In this document: positions 25,137-33,972 of the stretch, piece after piece
Layout of the letters: each line of letters begins with the position of its first letter
Position numbering within the stretch: the first letter of the stretch is position 1
DNA from: an uncultured Sulfolobales archaeon
GTDB taxonomy: Archaea; Thermoproteota; Thermoprotei_A; Sulfolobales; NBVN01
DNA: 46,981 nucleotides
Assembly (NCBI GenBank): GCA_938045815.1
Contig: CALIBI010000052.1
Coordinates: 1-46,981, forward strand
Direction of reading: 5' to 3'
Position numbers and translations under genes: made by a program
The notes under the pieces: model-generated
The model's database searches: none
Told to the model about the DNA's origin: nothing
Seen by the model: only the letters and a program-made list of their open reading frames with translations

Positions 25137-26219
25137 TTAGAGATTCTTTGCTGCCTCCTCTATTAGGGGGTCTAGGAACTTGTTTTGTTCATCTACTATC
25201 GCGTGTTTCCTGAGTGTGTGGAGAATATCGTGAAGAACTCTATCACTTATAGCTCTCCCTTCCAGGTTTTCTAGTTTTGTTTTGAGTCTTCCCCAATCTC
25301 TTAAGTCTTGAGCTAAGAGTCTTAATACGGTCTTATATCTCTCCCTACTCACCCTATATTTCAGGAAATCTTCTAGTTCTTGTTTCGCGAGTTCTACTGC
25401 TTCTCTCCAGATTGATTCAAGGTTTTTGTTCTGCATTATTTTCGCGTATCCGTAGTATGTGAGCCACCCGATTACGCCATTCAACTTATTAACTACTTCT
25501 TCAATTTCTCTTAACTCTACCTTATGTCCTGCTTCCTCAAATCCCTTGATTAAGTAGTTTATTGATTCTTCTCTCGTAAGTCTTCTTGTTCTGACTTCTA
25601 AGTATGCTCTGCCGTAGAGAGGAGCTTCAGGATCTTCAAAAAATTTGTAGAGGACCCCCATCTCGGAACCTGAGATCACGAATGAGAGGTTTCTTAGGTA
25701 GTCGTAAGCGTGAGCGATAGTGTTTTGGAGGATGATTGACGCGTGTCCTGTAGCTCTCTGAAGTTCATCGAAAACTACAGTTATTTTTGTGTTATGCTCT
25801 ACACCAACCTCGTTTAAAGCTGTGAAGACTTCACTCAGTAGAGGTTTCTCGGTACCCCAGGAAAACTCGATAGTAAATCCTGACACGGAAACACCTCTAA
25901 CAAGCTTAAGGAATCTTAGTATTGTTTTGTATAGTCTCTCGCTCCTCGAAATCCTGGAGAGGAATTCTGAGAAGCCGGAAGAGATGAGTTGATATAGTTC
26001 CCTCCTAGACTTAGTTATGGTTCTTAAATCAAAGTACACGTATGGGGAACCAGACTCGTTAAGAGCTGTAAGAATTAATGATGTTTTCCCAGTCCTTCTT
26101 AATCCAGTAACAACTATGAGTGGTTCTCCAAGATACTTCTTAAGTGTATCAAGTTCTTTCTCGAAATCGTAGAGATCCTCAACACGAGTTTTCGGTCGAG
26201 GATCAAAAAGCACTTTCAC
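25137..26219 (-). CDS. Archaeal AAA-type ATPase (PF01637-like)
   Basis: This 360-residue ATPase is of the archaea-enriched family. Walker A VTGLRRTGKTSLI lies near residues 38-50, Walker B VVFDELQRA near 148, and a VISGSEMGVL sensor region follows. The C-terminal half is helical, with a winged-helix-like segment (residues about 285-355). These proteins occur singly across archaeal genomes, sometimes beside toxin-like or mobile genes, and their roles are poorly known. It is alone on its strand here. It starts at GTG. Confidence 0.82.
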   Translation of the reverse strand: MKVLFDPRPKTRVEDLYDFEKELDTLKKYLGEPLIVVTGLRRTGKTSLILTALNESGSPYVYFDLRTITKSRRELYQLISSGFSEFLSRISRSERLYKTILRFLKLVRGVSVSGFTIEFSWGTEKPLLSEVFTALNEVGVEHNTKITVVFDELQRATGHASIILQNTIAHAYDYLRNLSFVISGSEMGVLYKFFEDPEAPLYGRAYLEVRTRRLTREESINYLIKGFEEAGHKVELREIEEVVNKLNGVIGWLTYYGYAKIMQNKNLESIWREAVELAKQELEDFLKYRVSRERYKTVLRLLAQDLRDWGRLKTKLENLEGRAISDRVLHDILHTLRKHAIVDEQNKFLDPLIEEAAKNL

Positions 26220-26346
26220 ACCGAAACATACTTTCGCACCGAAATAAATAACTCTTCTTCAAACACGAAATTAATGATTTCTTCAGCTATGCTTAGTAGT
26301 GTAATGTTTTTTAACTTTGATTACGTTATATTTATTGTGAGTTAGC

Positions 26347-26592
26347 ATGCCTGTAGCTATAGTTCTCATAAATACTGAGATAGGGTCTGAAGCTGACGTG
26401 CTAAACGCTTTAGCTAATATCGAGGGGGTTAAGGAAATCTACGAAGTTTACGGTATGTATGACGTCGTAGTCAAGATTGAAGCACCAACACACGAAGCAC
26501 TGAGAGACCTAATAATAAACAAAATCAGGAAAATACCTCAGGTACGCGGAACAACCACGATGATAGTAGTAGAGCAAAGAATAGTCACGTAA
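26347..26592 (+). CDS. Stand-alone RAM (Lrp/AsnC ligand-binding) domain protein
   Basis: This 81-residue protein consists solely of the Lrp/AsnC effector domain: VAIVLINTEIGSEADVL at the start, then VKEIYEVYGMYDVVVKIEA and a closing IPQVRGTTTMIVV. It has no DNA-binding helix-turn-helix. Such SraM-type proteins form rings that bind amino acids or modulate full-length Lrp regulators. It appears monocistronic, with a TTTTTAAC element about 30 bases upstream. Confidence 0.85.
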   Translation: MPVAIVLINTEIGSEADVLNALANIEGVKEIYEVYGMYDVVVKIEAPTHEALRDLIINKIRKIPQVRGTTTMIVVEQRIVT

Positions 26593-26802
26593 GAATAAAT
26601 CACTCGTTTTTGCTTTCTCACAAAAGTTTTAATACCGTAGTTTATCAAGCTACTGTTAGAAATAACGCATAACACGTAATAATAAGATCCCTCTTAAAGA
26701 ATTCCATAATGTCTTTATTTTAGTCTTGTGGTTCCCAACACTACCATACTAGGTGCTGCACCCTTAATGCTGTTTCGATTTTCATTGGTCTTTCTGGGAC
26801 AG

Positions 26803-26861
26803 GTGTTTCCTGAACACTCCTAAGCCTGGTTAAAGACCTGAGAAAACTTAGGAGAAACCAG
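26803..26861. ncRNA. Possible structured RNA with pseudoknot-like pairing
   Basis: GTGTT/AACAC (26803-26807, 26813-26817) forms a small hairpin. CTCCTAAG (26817-26824) pairs with CTTAGGAG (26847-26854), and CTGGTT (26826-26831) with AACCAG (26856-26861), giving an a-b-a'-b' order as in a pseudoknot. There is no C/D, H/ACA or riboswitch signature that I recognise, and chance pairing is not excluded. Confidence 0.25.
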
Positions 26862-26886
26862 TAGGCGAGAACGTTACACCACATTG

Positions 26887-26902
26887 AAAGTCGGCTGACT
26901 TT
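26887..26902 (-). terminator. Hairpin downstream of the trmB-family gene
   Basis: AAAGTC and GACTTT flank a 4-base GGCT loop, 5 bases beyond the stop of the regulator gene on the minus strand. It may end the HAD-GH65-regulator transcript. Archaeal termination usually relies on U-runs, which are weak here. Confidence 0.35.
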
Positions 26903-26907
26903 AATCA

Positions 26908-27954
26908 TCAGTCGTGTGCGGGTTGCGGCGGTCTATATACGGTTATCTTAAACGCCTCGAAGTCTTCGTAGATCGCTCCTCTCCCCCCAACGAGTATTCT
27001 TGCTCCGTCGCGTTCTATTATTAAGGATGTTATTTCGCGGTACTTATCTCTTGTAGCACTTATTGGCTTCCCCTTAATAACTCCTACCTCGCCGCTGGAT
27101 AACCACCTCCCCTCCACCTCTACCTCTACTTCCATGCCGTTTTCTTGCATCTTCTGTATCATTTCTATAGCTCGTAGCAAGTTCCTGAACCTTCTTCTAC
27201 CTATGTCTACACCTAATCGATACACTATAGGGCTTGAAGTTTCTCTGAGGCTGAAGAAGTAATTTATTATGGGTGAGAGTATTTCTGCGTCTTCGATTAC
27301 GTAAGCGATTGGTCTCTGTTTGTATGTTCGCGGGATTATCAACCCGTTTGAGAGATCTCTTAAAATCATTATTGGTCCCTGCGTTGGCTTAAGCCTCACC
27401 TCATCGTACAAGACTAAGCTCTCAACGATTTTCTCGTTTTTGTCGTACAGGATAACACAGACGGAAACTTCTTTCTTCTCTATCTTCTCAAGATTCTTTA
27501 ATAATATTTTCTCCGCGAAGTCTGTGTAGGTCGTGATGAGTAGTTCGTCTTCTGTTTTCTCTATGAAGTCTCTAATAAGTGCTGTAATACCGTGAATACC
27601 GCTCACACTCCATACGTAATCCTCCTCAGCCAAGTGAGGACTCTTCTCAATACTCTTTAGAATCTCGTCCACGATCTTGATCTTACCTAACATCTCTTGC
27701 TCTACGTAATTCTTTAGAGCTATGTCCGGCTCAATGAGAGAGTATCGTGTAGGCCTGCCTTTACTAACTTTAACTAACCCCTTAGAAACAAGTTTTTCGA
27801 TAATATCGTAAAGCCTTGCTTGAGGTATCCCCGCTATCTTTATAAGTTCGGTAGAAGTCAATGCTCCATGCTTTAATAACGCGTAATAAACTCTGGCTTC
27901 ATACTTCGTGAAACCTATCCTTAAAAACTTTAAAATCGCTTCCTCATCACTCAC
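26908..27954 (-). CDS. TrmB-family sugar-responsive transcription regulator
   Basis: This 348-residue protein has an N-terminal winged helix (FTKYEARVYYALLKHGALTS and IPQARLYDIIEKLVSKGLV, residues about 13-60), a short coiled linker, and a C-terminal TrmB effector domain from about residue 115 that would bind a sugar. It is the last gene on the strand that carries the GH65 phosphorylase and HAD mutase, 62 bases after GH65. The divergent sugar ABC operon has a palindromic promoter site, so this regulator most likely controls both sides, by analogy with Thermococcus TrmB. Confidence 0.87.
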   Translation of the reverse strand: MSDEEAILKFLRIGFTKYEARVYYALLKHGALTSTELIKIAGIPQARLYDIIEKLVSKGLVKVSKGRPTRYSLIEPDIALKNYVEQEMLGKIKIVDEILKSIEKSPHLAEEDYVWSVSGIHGITALIRDFIEKTEDELLITTYTDFAEKILLKNLEKIEKKEVSVCVILYDKNEKIVESLVLYDEVRLKPTQGPIMILRDLSNGLIIPRTYKQRPIAYVIEDAEILSPIINYFFSLRETSSPIVYRLGVDIGRRRFRNLLRAIEMIQKMQENGMEVEVEVEGRWLSSGEVGVIKGKPISATRDKYREITSLIIERDGARILVGGRGAIYEDFEAFKITVYRPPQPAHD

Positions 27955-28016
27955 GAAGATCCCTCACTCATAAATACCTGCTAAACACCTAATAAAGCGA
28001 GAGCTTGTTGCTGAAT

Positions 28017-30038
28017 TCATGGGGTAGCAACCCTGATCTTACTGCCTACGTAATTTATGTTTACTGCTAGCCTGAAGTTACTAATCTTCTTTGGGGAATA
28101 CACTAGGTTCTTGTTTCTTAACCTGATACCCAGTATACCGAATAGTATAGCGTACCATAAACCCCCGGCTGTCGCGACGTGGAAGCCTTCATGAGTATTT
28201 CTATACGTGTTTCTGAGGTCTGTCTCCAGAGTCTTCAAGAATAGGTCCCACCCTTCATTTAATCCGAGAATAAGAGCTACTGTAGCGAATATGGGTAACG
28301 AGAGTGATGATTCGTGAGTTGTTCTTTCCAAGTAATACCTGTAGTTCTTCTCAAGTATCTCGGGACTCACCCCCTCAATTATTTCCTTCAGTAATAGTGC
28401 TAGTATGGCGTCTGCTTGCTTAGATAAGTGAGCTTTCTCGAAGAAACCCTCGAATTCTTCGAAGACTCCGTCTCTTACCCTACCAAGGAATAAATGCTTA
28501 GCTATCTTCTTCCACTCCTCAACTTCGGCTTGATTAACGTTAAGGTGCTTGAGTAGATCACCGTATTTCCCTGTTCTTAATGCTTCGGAAAATATTCTTG
28601 AGGCTTCCTCTAAGTTATACTTAGCTATTAAGTTTGTGTAGAAATTATTGTCTACGCCAACGTAATACTCGTCAGGACCTATAACCCCTCTTATGACGTA
28701 CGCTTCCTTAGCAGGATCAAATTCTGCTCTGCTAGTCCAGAACCTAGCTGTCTCGATAAGGATCCTTAACCCACATTCTCTTAAGAAATCCTCATCGTTC
28801 GTGACTCTATAATAGAACGCAGTAGCAAATGCTATATCGCCTGTAACGTGTATTTCTTGCTCGCCTGTTAAGATACTAATACACTCACATTTATTCAAAT
28901 CTGTTGGGTAGAATCTCGGCGTAGACTCGAAACCTTGATCAACGCTTTCCCAAGGATATCTAGCACCCTTGTGTCCTGTCTCGAGCGCATACTCAAGAGC
29001 TTTATCGAGGGTTCTACACCTGAAGTTCAGTACTTTCCGCATAGCCTTTGGGTAGATAAGAGAAAGGAAGGGAAGTAGATAGAGATCGGTATCCCAGAAT
29101 ACGTGGCCTCGGTAACCAATACCATGTAGGCCTCTTGCCGGGATCATGAGTTCCTCTGAGTCCTCATTAATTAACTGGAGGAGGTGGTACGTATAGAATG
29201 TTATGGCACCAGCAACCTCTTCAGGACCCTCAATCTCGAGACCAATCTCCTCCCAAAGTCTCGACCATGCGTTAACGTGCTCTGCAAGTAACTTACTCCA
29301 GTTAAGTACTGGATCCACCTCCTTATGAGTAGGTACTTTATCGTGTACGTAGAACGTTAAGTACCTCTCAATATCGATGTTCCTACCTCTCACTATGAAG
29401 CCAGCACTATCTCTCGTTACGAAGTGCTGTAAATCTGGTAAGGGGGTGTTCAACCTGATTTTCTCTCTAATCTCTATCGAGACGTCAGCTCCTCTAAGCT
29501 TATAGTAAACTACTAACTCGTCATTATCTAGTAGTACCTTCTCACGGAGGAGGTGTTCCGTGTATGTGTAGTTGTAAAGGAACGGGTTGAGTGAATTCTC
29601 TACTGGTAACGCAACAGTTATTTCGTTGCTGGAAGTAATTCTTACGTGTTGCATGAATAGATTTTTACGTGTCCTGTGCGTGAGGCTCTCGCTACTGTAT
29701 GATATAGTTCCTCCTACCTCCGCTCTCGTTACTAGAATACCTTGCTTCACGTCTAGTAAGCGCTCAACATGCCTGTAGTCCACAGTACCCGGGACTTGAC
29801 TCAGATAAACGTTATTTACTGCTGGTAACGCTACGAGTTCTCTTCTCCATATAGGGACGTCATTATATAAGTGTGAGTGAAAACTTACGTTGCTTTTAGA
29901 ACCAATTAATTCGAATTCACCTCTTACCCCTAACCTACCATTACTTAGTGTTAGTAGGGTGCCGATCCACCGCTCCTGACTTAAGTCAAGCCCAGATATT
30001 CTTAGCTTGTAAGGCTCCTGCCTTATGCTTACCTGCAT
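28017..30038 (-). CDS. Glycoside hydrolase family 65 disaccharide phosphorylase
   Basis: This 673-residue protein has the GH65 order: N-terminal beta-sandwich (to about 260), (alpha/alpha)6 barrel and C-terminal sheet. Barrel hallmarks are GHVFWDTDLY (311-320), KGARYPWES (357-364) and VIGPDEYYVGVDNN with the catalytic acid Glu457. The family splits maltose, trehalose, kojibiose or nigerose with phosphate into beta-glucose 1-phosphate and glucose. Length is slightly under the 750-800 of bacterial members. It overlaps the HAD gene by 10 bases. Disaccharide specificity cannot be read from the sequence. Confidence 0.88.
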   Translation of the reverse strand: MQVSIRQEPYKLRISGLDLSQERWIGTLLTLSNGRLGVRGEFELIGSKSNVSFHSHLYNDVPIWRRELVALPAVNNVYLSQVPGTVDYRHVERLLDVKQGILVTRAEVGGTISYSSESLTHRTRKNLFMQHVRITSSNEITVALPVENSLNPFLYNYTYTEHLLREKVLLDNDELVVYYKLRGADVSIEIREKIRLNTPLPDLQHFVTRDSAGFIVRGRNIDIERYLTFYVHDKVPTHKEVDPVLNWSKLLAEHVNAWSRLWEEIGLEIEGPEEVAGAITFYTYHLLQLINEDSEELMIPARGLHGIGYRGHVFWDTDLYLLPFLSLIYPKAMRKVLNFRCRTLDKALEYALETGHKGARYPWESVDQGFESTPRFYPTDLNKCECISILTGEQEIHVTGDIAFATAFYYRVTNDEDFLRECGLRILIETARFWTSRAEFDPAKEAYVIRGVIGPDEYYVGVDNNFYTNLIAKYNLEEASRIFSEALRTGKYGDLLKHLNVNQAEVEEWKKIAKHLFLGRVRDGVFEEFEGFFEKAHLSKQADAILALLLKEIIEGVSPEILEKNYRYYLERTTHESSLSLPIFATVALILGLNEGWDLFLKTLETDLRNTYRNTHEGFHVATAGGLWYAILFGILGIRLRNKNLVYSPKKISNFRLAVNINYVGSKIRVATP

Positions 30039-30706
30039 AAACCTATCAACACCTCAGGATCTACTTGCTTAAAGTCCTCGATAACCAGTCTAGCACCGTA
30101 GTTGATGAGATCTTTCTGACGAAAACCTACCGGAATAATCCCTAAATCTCTCGCAGCCATGATTCCGGAGGGAGCATCATCAATCGCCATAATACAGTTA
30201 AACCTACCAGCCCTACTCATACCAATTGCGAATATCTCTTTCTTGCTCGCAGAAGAACCACTCACGTCTACGTCGAAGAAATCACTCAATACCCTCCCTC
30301 CTACACTAATGATCTTAGTGAGTTTCGCGACATTCCTAGACGCTGATGCGAGAACATGCACGAATTTGACGCCACCGAAGATCCTAGTCTTTTCTATGAA
30401 GTCTAGTGCATCGTGGTTAACGACGTACTGACCTTTCGACACTAGCTCATTAAAAACAACGTTCTTTTCCTCAGCGAATCTAGTTATTAATTTATTCCTG
30501 GATTCCTCATCAAGCTCGTTAAGCAACCCAAAATACTTAAGTATTTCCTGAGCTCCTTCGAGCCTAGGACGCCCTGCAACGAACCTAAGATAGAACTCAG
30601 AAGTGAAATTCGTTATGCCGTATTTAGCTGCTGTAAGCCTCCACGCATCTTCGTGTGGAGTGAATACTATAACGCCATCGAAATCCCACAATATAGCTAC
30701 AATCAA
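30029..30706 (-). CDS. HAD-family hydrolase, beta-phosphoglucomutase-like
   Basis: This protein of about 225 residues has HAD motifs: DFDGVIV near the N-terminus (Asp nucleophile and acid/base), ASASRNV in motif II position, Lys in SKKE and IDDAPSGIMAA (motif IV). This is the beta-phosphoglucomutase-like subclass with a helical cap. Beside a GH65 phosphorylase it should convert beta-glucose 1-phosphate to glucose 6-phosphate. I favour TTG 30706, six bases after AGGTGG, giving MIVAILWDFDG, over the GTG at 30715 that lies within the ribosome site. It is first in a three-gene minus-strand operon ending with the TrmB-type regulator. Confidence 0.82.
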   Translation of the reverse strand: MIVAILWDFDGVIVFTPHEDAWRLTAAKYGITNFTSEFYLRFVAGRPRLEGAQEILKYFGLLNELDEESRNKLITRFAEEKNVVFNELVSKGQYVVNHDALDFIEKTRIFGGVKFVHVLASASRNVAKLTKIISVGGRVLSDFFDVDVSGSSASKKEIFAIGMSRAGRFNCIMAIDDAPSGIMAARDLGIIPVGFRQKDLINYGARLVIEDFKQVDPEVLIGLCR

Positions 30707-30803
30707 TGTTACCACCTGCTAGTAGTACTAATTAATCTGTTAGTCGTGGTTTATATTTTTATCTTCTAGGGGTAGAGTATGTGGTAACTATATCGTCACA
30801 AAA

Positions 30804-30826
30804 TTTATAAACTACTATATAGTAGT
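30804..30826 (+). promoter_or_regulatory. TATA box plus 16-bp perfect palindrome, likely TrmB-type operator
   Basis: TTTATAA (30804-30810) is followed directly by ACTACTATATAGTAGT (30811-30826), a perfect palindrome between the TATA box and the expected transcription start, just before the GAGGTG ribosome site (30836-30841). Binding there would block initiation of the sugar ABC operon. The sequence TATATAGTAGTATA recurs at 13756-13769. Confidence 0.65.
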
Positions 30827-30848
30827 ATATAACATGAGGTGAAAACAA

Positions 30849-32183
30849 GTGGTTCTATCCACCCGCGTGATTCTGGGTGTTATAGCTGTTATCATTGTAG
30901 TTGTAGCAGTTGCGGTAGTGTTGTATTACGGGATGCAGCCAAAACCTATTGAGACGGTCGTGATTAGGTTCTCTGGGTGGGGAGCTGGGGAGACTGAGGT
31001 TAAGAATTACGAGAAAGTAATTAGCGAATTCCAGAAGCAGTACCCGAATATAGTGATCAAGTATGAGCCAATACCGATGATGTTCCACGAGAACATACTG
31101 GCAGCTTTCCCAGCTGGCACAGCCCCCGATGTGTTCTATGTGGATTCATCTTGGGCAGCGATATTCGTTAGTAAAGGGGTGCTGAAAGCTTTGGACGACG
31201 TAGAACCAAATATCGCTGCTGTGAAAAACAAATACTTTGATTTCCTGCTACAGCCGTTCTACGGTCCTGATGGGAAACTCTACGGTCTTCCTAAGGACTG
31301 GTCTATTCTATTCCTAGCGTACAATAAGGAATGTCTTTCCAGAGCGGGCTTAAACGCTCCCCCAACAGACTGGTCAAGCTTTATTGGGGGTCTTGAAGCT
31401 ATTACGGATGCTGCAGGCAAGCCCGCTCTCGTAGATCATTACCACTGGAGGACATTCGTAGCCATGGCTCTCGCGTACGGCGCTCCCTACCCAGACTTCA
31501 GCACACCTGATGGCGTGAGGTCGTGGTTCAATAGAGAAGCAGTGAAGACAGCTCTCAAGAACTACATGGATCTCTATCTGAACGGATATGTCAAGAGGTT
31601 AGATGCGGGTAAGACCCCCTACGTAGTATTACCGAGAGACGTTGATTCCGGGTGGGGTGGTGAGGCGTTCGGTAAGCAAGCCGCCTGCTTCACTCTGGAA
31701 GGGAGTTGGATGATACCATTCATTCGTGACCAGTTCCCCAACTTCAAGTACGGGCAACACTGGGATATAGCTCCACTACCTGGCGGGCCCGGCGGGAAAT
31801 ACACACTCGCGTTCACTGTGATACTAGGTATTAACAGCAAGACAAAACACCCTGAAGAGGCTTATAGATTCGCGAGTTACGTCACCGGGAAGGAAGGGCA
31901 GGAGTTCCTTGTTGTTCAGTTAGGACATACACTCCCCTCGATAAGGGAGCTAGCTACTAGTCCTAATCTATGGCCAGAACACCGCAAAACGTTAGATCAG
32001 CTAACACTCTACTCCAACGTGTACGTGTGGCCAACTATGAAATCCGAGAAAGCAGGTGCAGTGATCTCTACTATAGATTCCGTGATTCAATCATACATAG
32101 CTAGTATGAAGGAGACCAAGACCTACGACTTAAGCAGCTTAATCAATGATTTAGTGAATAGCATTATATCAGCAAGCTTCTAG
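30849..32183 (+). CDS. Sugar ABC transporter substrate-binding protein
   Basis: This 444-residue family-1 solute-binding protein (MalE/UgpB type) has an N-terminal membrane anchor at about residues 6-27. The binding domain follows: FSGWGAGE, then YPNIVIKYEPIP, AGTAPDVFYVDS near residue 95, LPKDWSILFLAYNKE and an FTLEGSWM segment. Two permeases and an ATPase follow. Linkage to GH65 phosphorylase and TrmB points to a disaccharide such as trehalose, maltose or kojibiose. GTG start with GAGGTG 7 bases upstream. Confidence 0.9.
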   Translation: MVLSTRVILGVIAVIIVVVAVAVVLYYGMQPKPIETVVIRFSGWGAGETEVKNYEKVISEFQKQYPNIVIKYEPIPMMFHENILAAFPAGTAPDVFYVDSSWAAIFVSKGVLKALDDVEPNIAAVKNKYFDFLLQPFYGPDGKLYGLPKDWSILFLAYNKECLSRAGLNAPPTDWSSFIGGLEAITDAAGKPALVDHYHWRTFVAMALAYGAPYPDFSTPDGVRSWFNREAVKTALKNYMDLYLNGYVKRLDAGKTPYVVLPRDVDSGWGGEAFGKQAACFTLEGSWMIPFIRDQFPNFKYGQHWDIAPLPGGPGGKYTLAFTVILGINSKTKHPEEAYRFASYVTGKEGQEFLVVQLGHTLPSIRELATSPNLWPEHRKTLDQLTLYSNVYVWPTMKSEKAGAVISTIDSVIQSYIASMKETKTYDLSSLINDLVNSIISASF

Positions 32184-32196
32184 AAGTGAATTAACG

Positions 32197-33144
32197 ATGC
32201 CCCACCTAAATAAAAAACGTTTTTTCTCTTCTAAAAAATACCGCAGAGAATTCCTAGAAGGGATGTTCCTCATATCAATCGCGGTACTCGTAAATTTTGT
32301 TTTCGGTTATTTTGCTTTCGCTTACGCATTCTATCTGAGTTTCTTCAGGTGGGATTATATCACGGAACCTCTCTTCAGCGGGCTAGATAACTATCTGAAA
32401 GCAATTGATGAGTTAGTTAAGGGTTTTTTCGGGGCTAAGTGGTATGAGGTACCTTTCTTCATGGGGCTCAGGAACATACTCCTCTACACGATTATCGTAG
32501 TGCCGATACAGACTATCCTAGCTATGGCTCTCGCAGCTATCGCTTCATCAAGAATTAGGGGTTCTTCAGTCTTCACGACCTCGTATCTCCTGCCAGGCTT
32601 CACATGCAGTGTCATCATAGCGTTGATCTTCATATACTTTTTCAGTCAGAGAGGCTTCATAAACTATATTCTGAACTCAATATATCCAGACTTCGGATAC
32701 CCGGATTGGCTATATTCGAAAATCCTGATCATACCGGCGATGGCTATAGTAGCTATCTGGGGGACCTCAAGTAATTTCGCAATACTCTTCATAGCAGCCA
32801 TGCAAGCCATACCACGCGACGTTCTCGAGCAAGCGAGACTTGATGGTGCTGGCCCCGTAAGGAGGTTTATACACATAATCCTTCCTTTGATTAAGCCAAC
32901 CATCATATATGCGGTCATAGTAGGGACTGTTGGAGCTCTGCAAATGTTTGATCTCTCATTCGTTATGGCTGGACCGCAAGGAGGGGTAGAGTACTCCGGC
33001 ATGACGGTAGTACTCGATATATACAGAACTGCATTCGCGCAGTTAGATCCTGGCTACGCTTCAGCTAAAGCGATTGTTTTCTTCGCTTTAATGTATATCC
33101 CTACAGTCTTATTCCTTAAGAAGTACGGGGGTGGTTTCAGGTGA
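32197..33144 (+). CDS. Sugar ABC transporter permease, MalF/UgpA type
   Basis: This 315-residue permease has six predicted helices and the coupling-loop motif ARLDGAGPVRRFIHIILPL near residues 210-230 (EAA motif). It starts at ATG, 13 bases after the binding protein, and overlaps the second permease gene by 4 bases. It would form half of the sugar channel. Confidence 0.9.
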   Translation: MPHLNKKRFFSSKKYRREFLEGMFLISIAVLVNFVFGYFAFAYAFYLSFFRWDYITEPLFSGLDNYLKAIDELVKGFFGAKWYEVPFFMGLRNILLYTIIVVPIQTILAMALAAIASSRIRGSSVFTTSYLLPGFTCSVIIALIFIYFFSQRGFINYILNSIYPDFGYPDWLYSKILIIPAMAIVAIWGTSSNFAILFIAAMQAIPRDVLEQARLDGAGPVRRFIHIILPLIKPTIIYAVIVGTVGALQMFDLSFVMAGPQGGVEYSGMTVVLDIYRTAFAQLDPGYASAKAIVFFALMYIPTVLFLKKYGGGFR

Positions 33145-33968
33145 GGAAGCGTGTGTATTACGAGTTAATAGCGTTTTCAGCTGGTGTATTCTTTTTCGTA
33201 GTATATACTATACCTTTCCTCAGATCACTTATCGTGTCTTTCATGACTTGGGAACAAGCCTCAAGAATACCGCCTGAGTGGTTACCGAATCCCTTCATTC
33301 TTGAGAACTACTTGAGACTTTTTAGGATTGAGTTGTTTCCGAGGTGGGTGTTAAATACTTTGTTGTATGGAGGTCTAGTCTCTATTTCTAATGTGTTGTT
33401 AGGACTTATGGCTGGGTATTCGTTCGCTCTCCTTAAGTATCCTGGTAGGGACCTACTGTTTAACGCGCTCCTAGCACTAATAATGCTCCCGATGTTCGTC
33501 ACGATGGTTCCTCTGTACGTAATACTTACTCAACTCAACTTACTCGATAATATAATCGCTCTACCTATCCTAGGACTCGTTAACGTGAACACTGTTTTTA
33601 TGGCGAGGCAGTATTTCCTTTCCCTACCTAGAGAATTTTTCGAAGCCGCGAAGCTTGATGGAGCCTCACATCTCAGAACGTTCGTGGAGATAGCGCTGCC
33701 TCTAGCAAAACCCCTCATAATAACTATTACCGTATATCAGTTCCTCGGTGCGTGGAACTCTTTCTTCCTGCCAGTTATTGTTCTGAAGAGTCCTGAGAAC
33801 TTCGTGTATGCTCAAGGTCTTAATTACGCTTTCTCGAGAGTATGGTATGTTGAGTACACACCCATAATTGCTGGCACGCTAGTTGGTTCAATTCCTACAC
33901 TCCTATTTTTTATAGTTTTCAGGAAGTTCTTAATTGGAGGGATAGTTATTAGGACTTACAGGAGGTGA
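33141..33968 (+). CDS. Sugar ABC transporter permease, MalG/UgpE type
   Basis: This 275-residue permease has six helices and the EAA loop EAAKLDGASHLRTFVEIALPL near residues 166-186, as in MalG. The GTG start lies within the last codons of the preceding permease gene (ATPase follows after 4 bases), so translation is coupled. It pairs with the MalF-type subunit. Confidence 0.9.
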   Translation: MRKRVYYELIAFSAGVFFFVVYTIPFLRSLIVSFMTWEQASRIPPEWLPNPFILENYLRLFRIELFPRWVLNTLLYGGLVSISNVLLGLMAGYSFALLKYPGRDLLFNALLALIMLPMFVTMVPLYVILTQLNLLDNIIALPILGLVNVNTVFMARQYFLSLPREFFEAAKLDGASHLRTFVEIALPLAKPLIITITVYQFLGAWNSFFLPVIVLKSPENFVYAQGLNYAFSRVWYVEYTPIIAGTLVGSIPTLLFFIVFRKFLIGGIVIRTYRR

Positions 33969-33972
33969 TACT

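Larger units (their letters stand above)
26593..26907. other. Intergenic region between convergent genes with possible structured RNA
   Basis: No protein gene is seen. The right half contains nested complementary segments (26803-26861) and a strong hairpin at 26887-26902, both described separately. The left half is AT-rich without recognisable signals. Confidence 0.5.
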
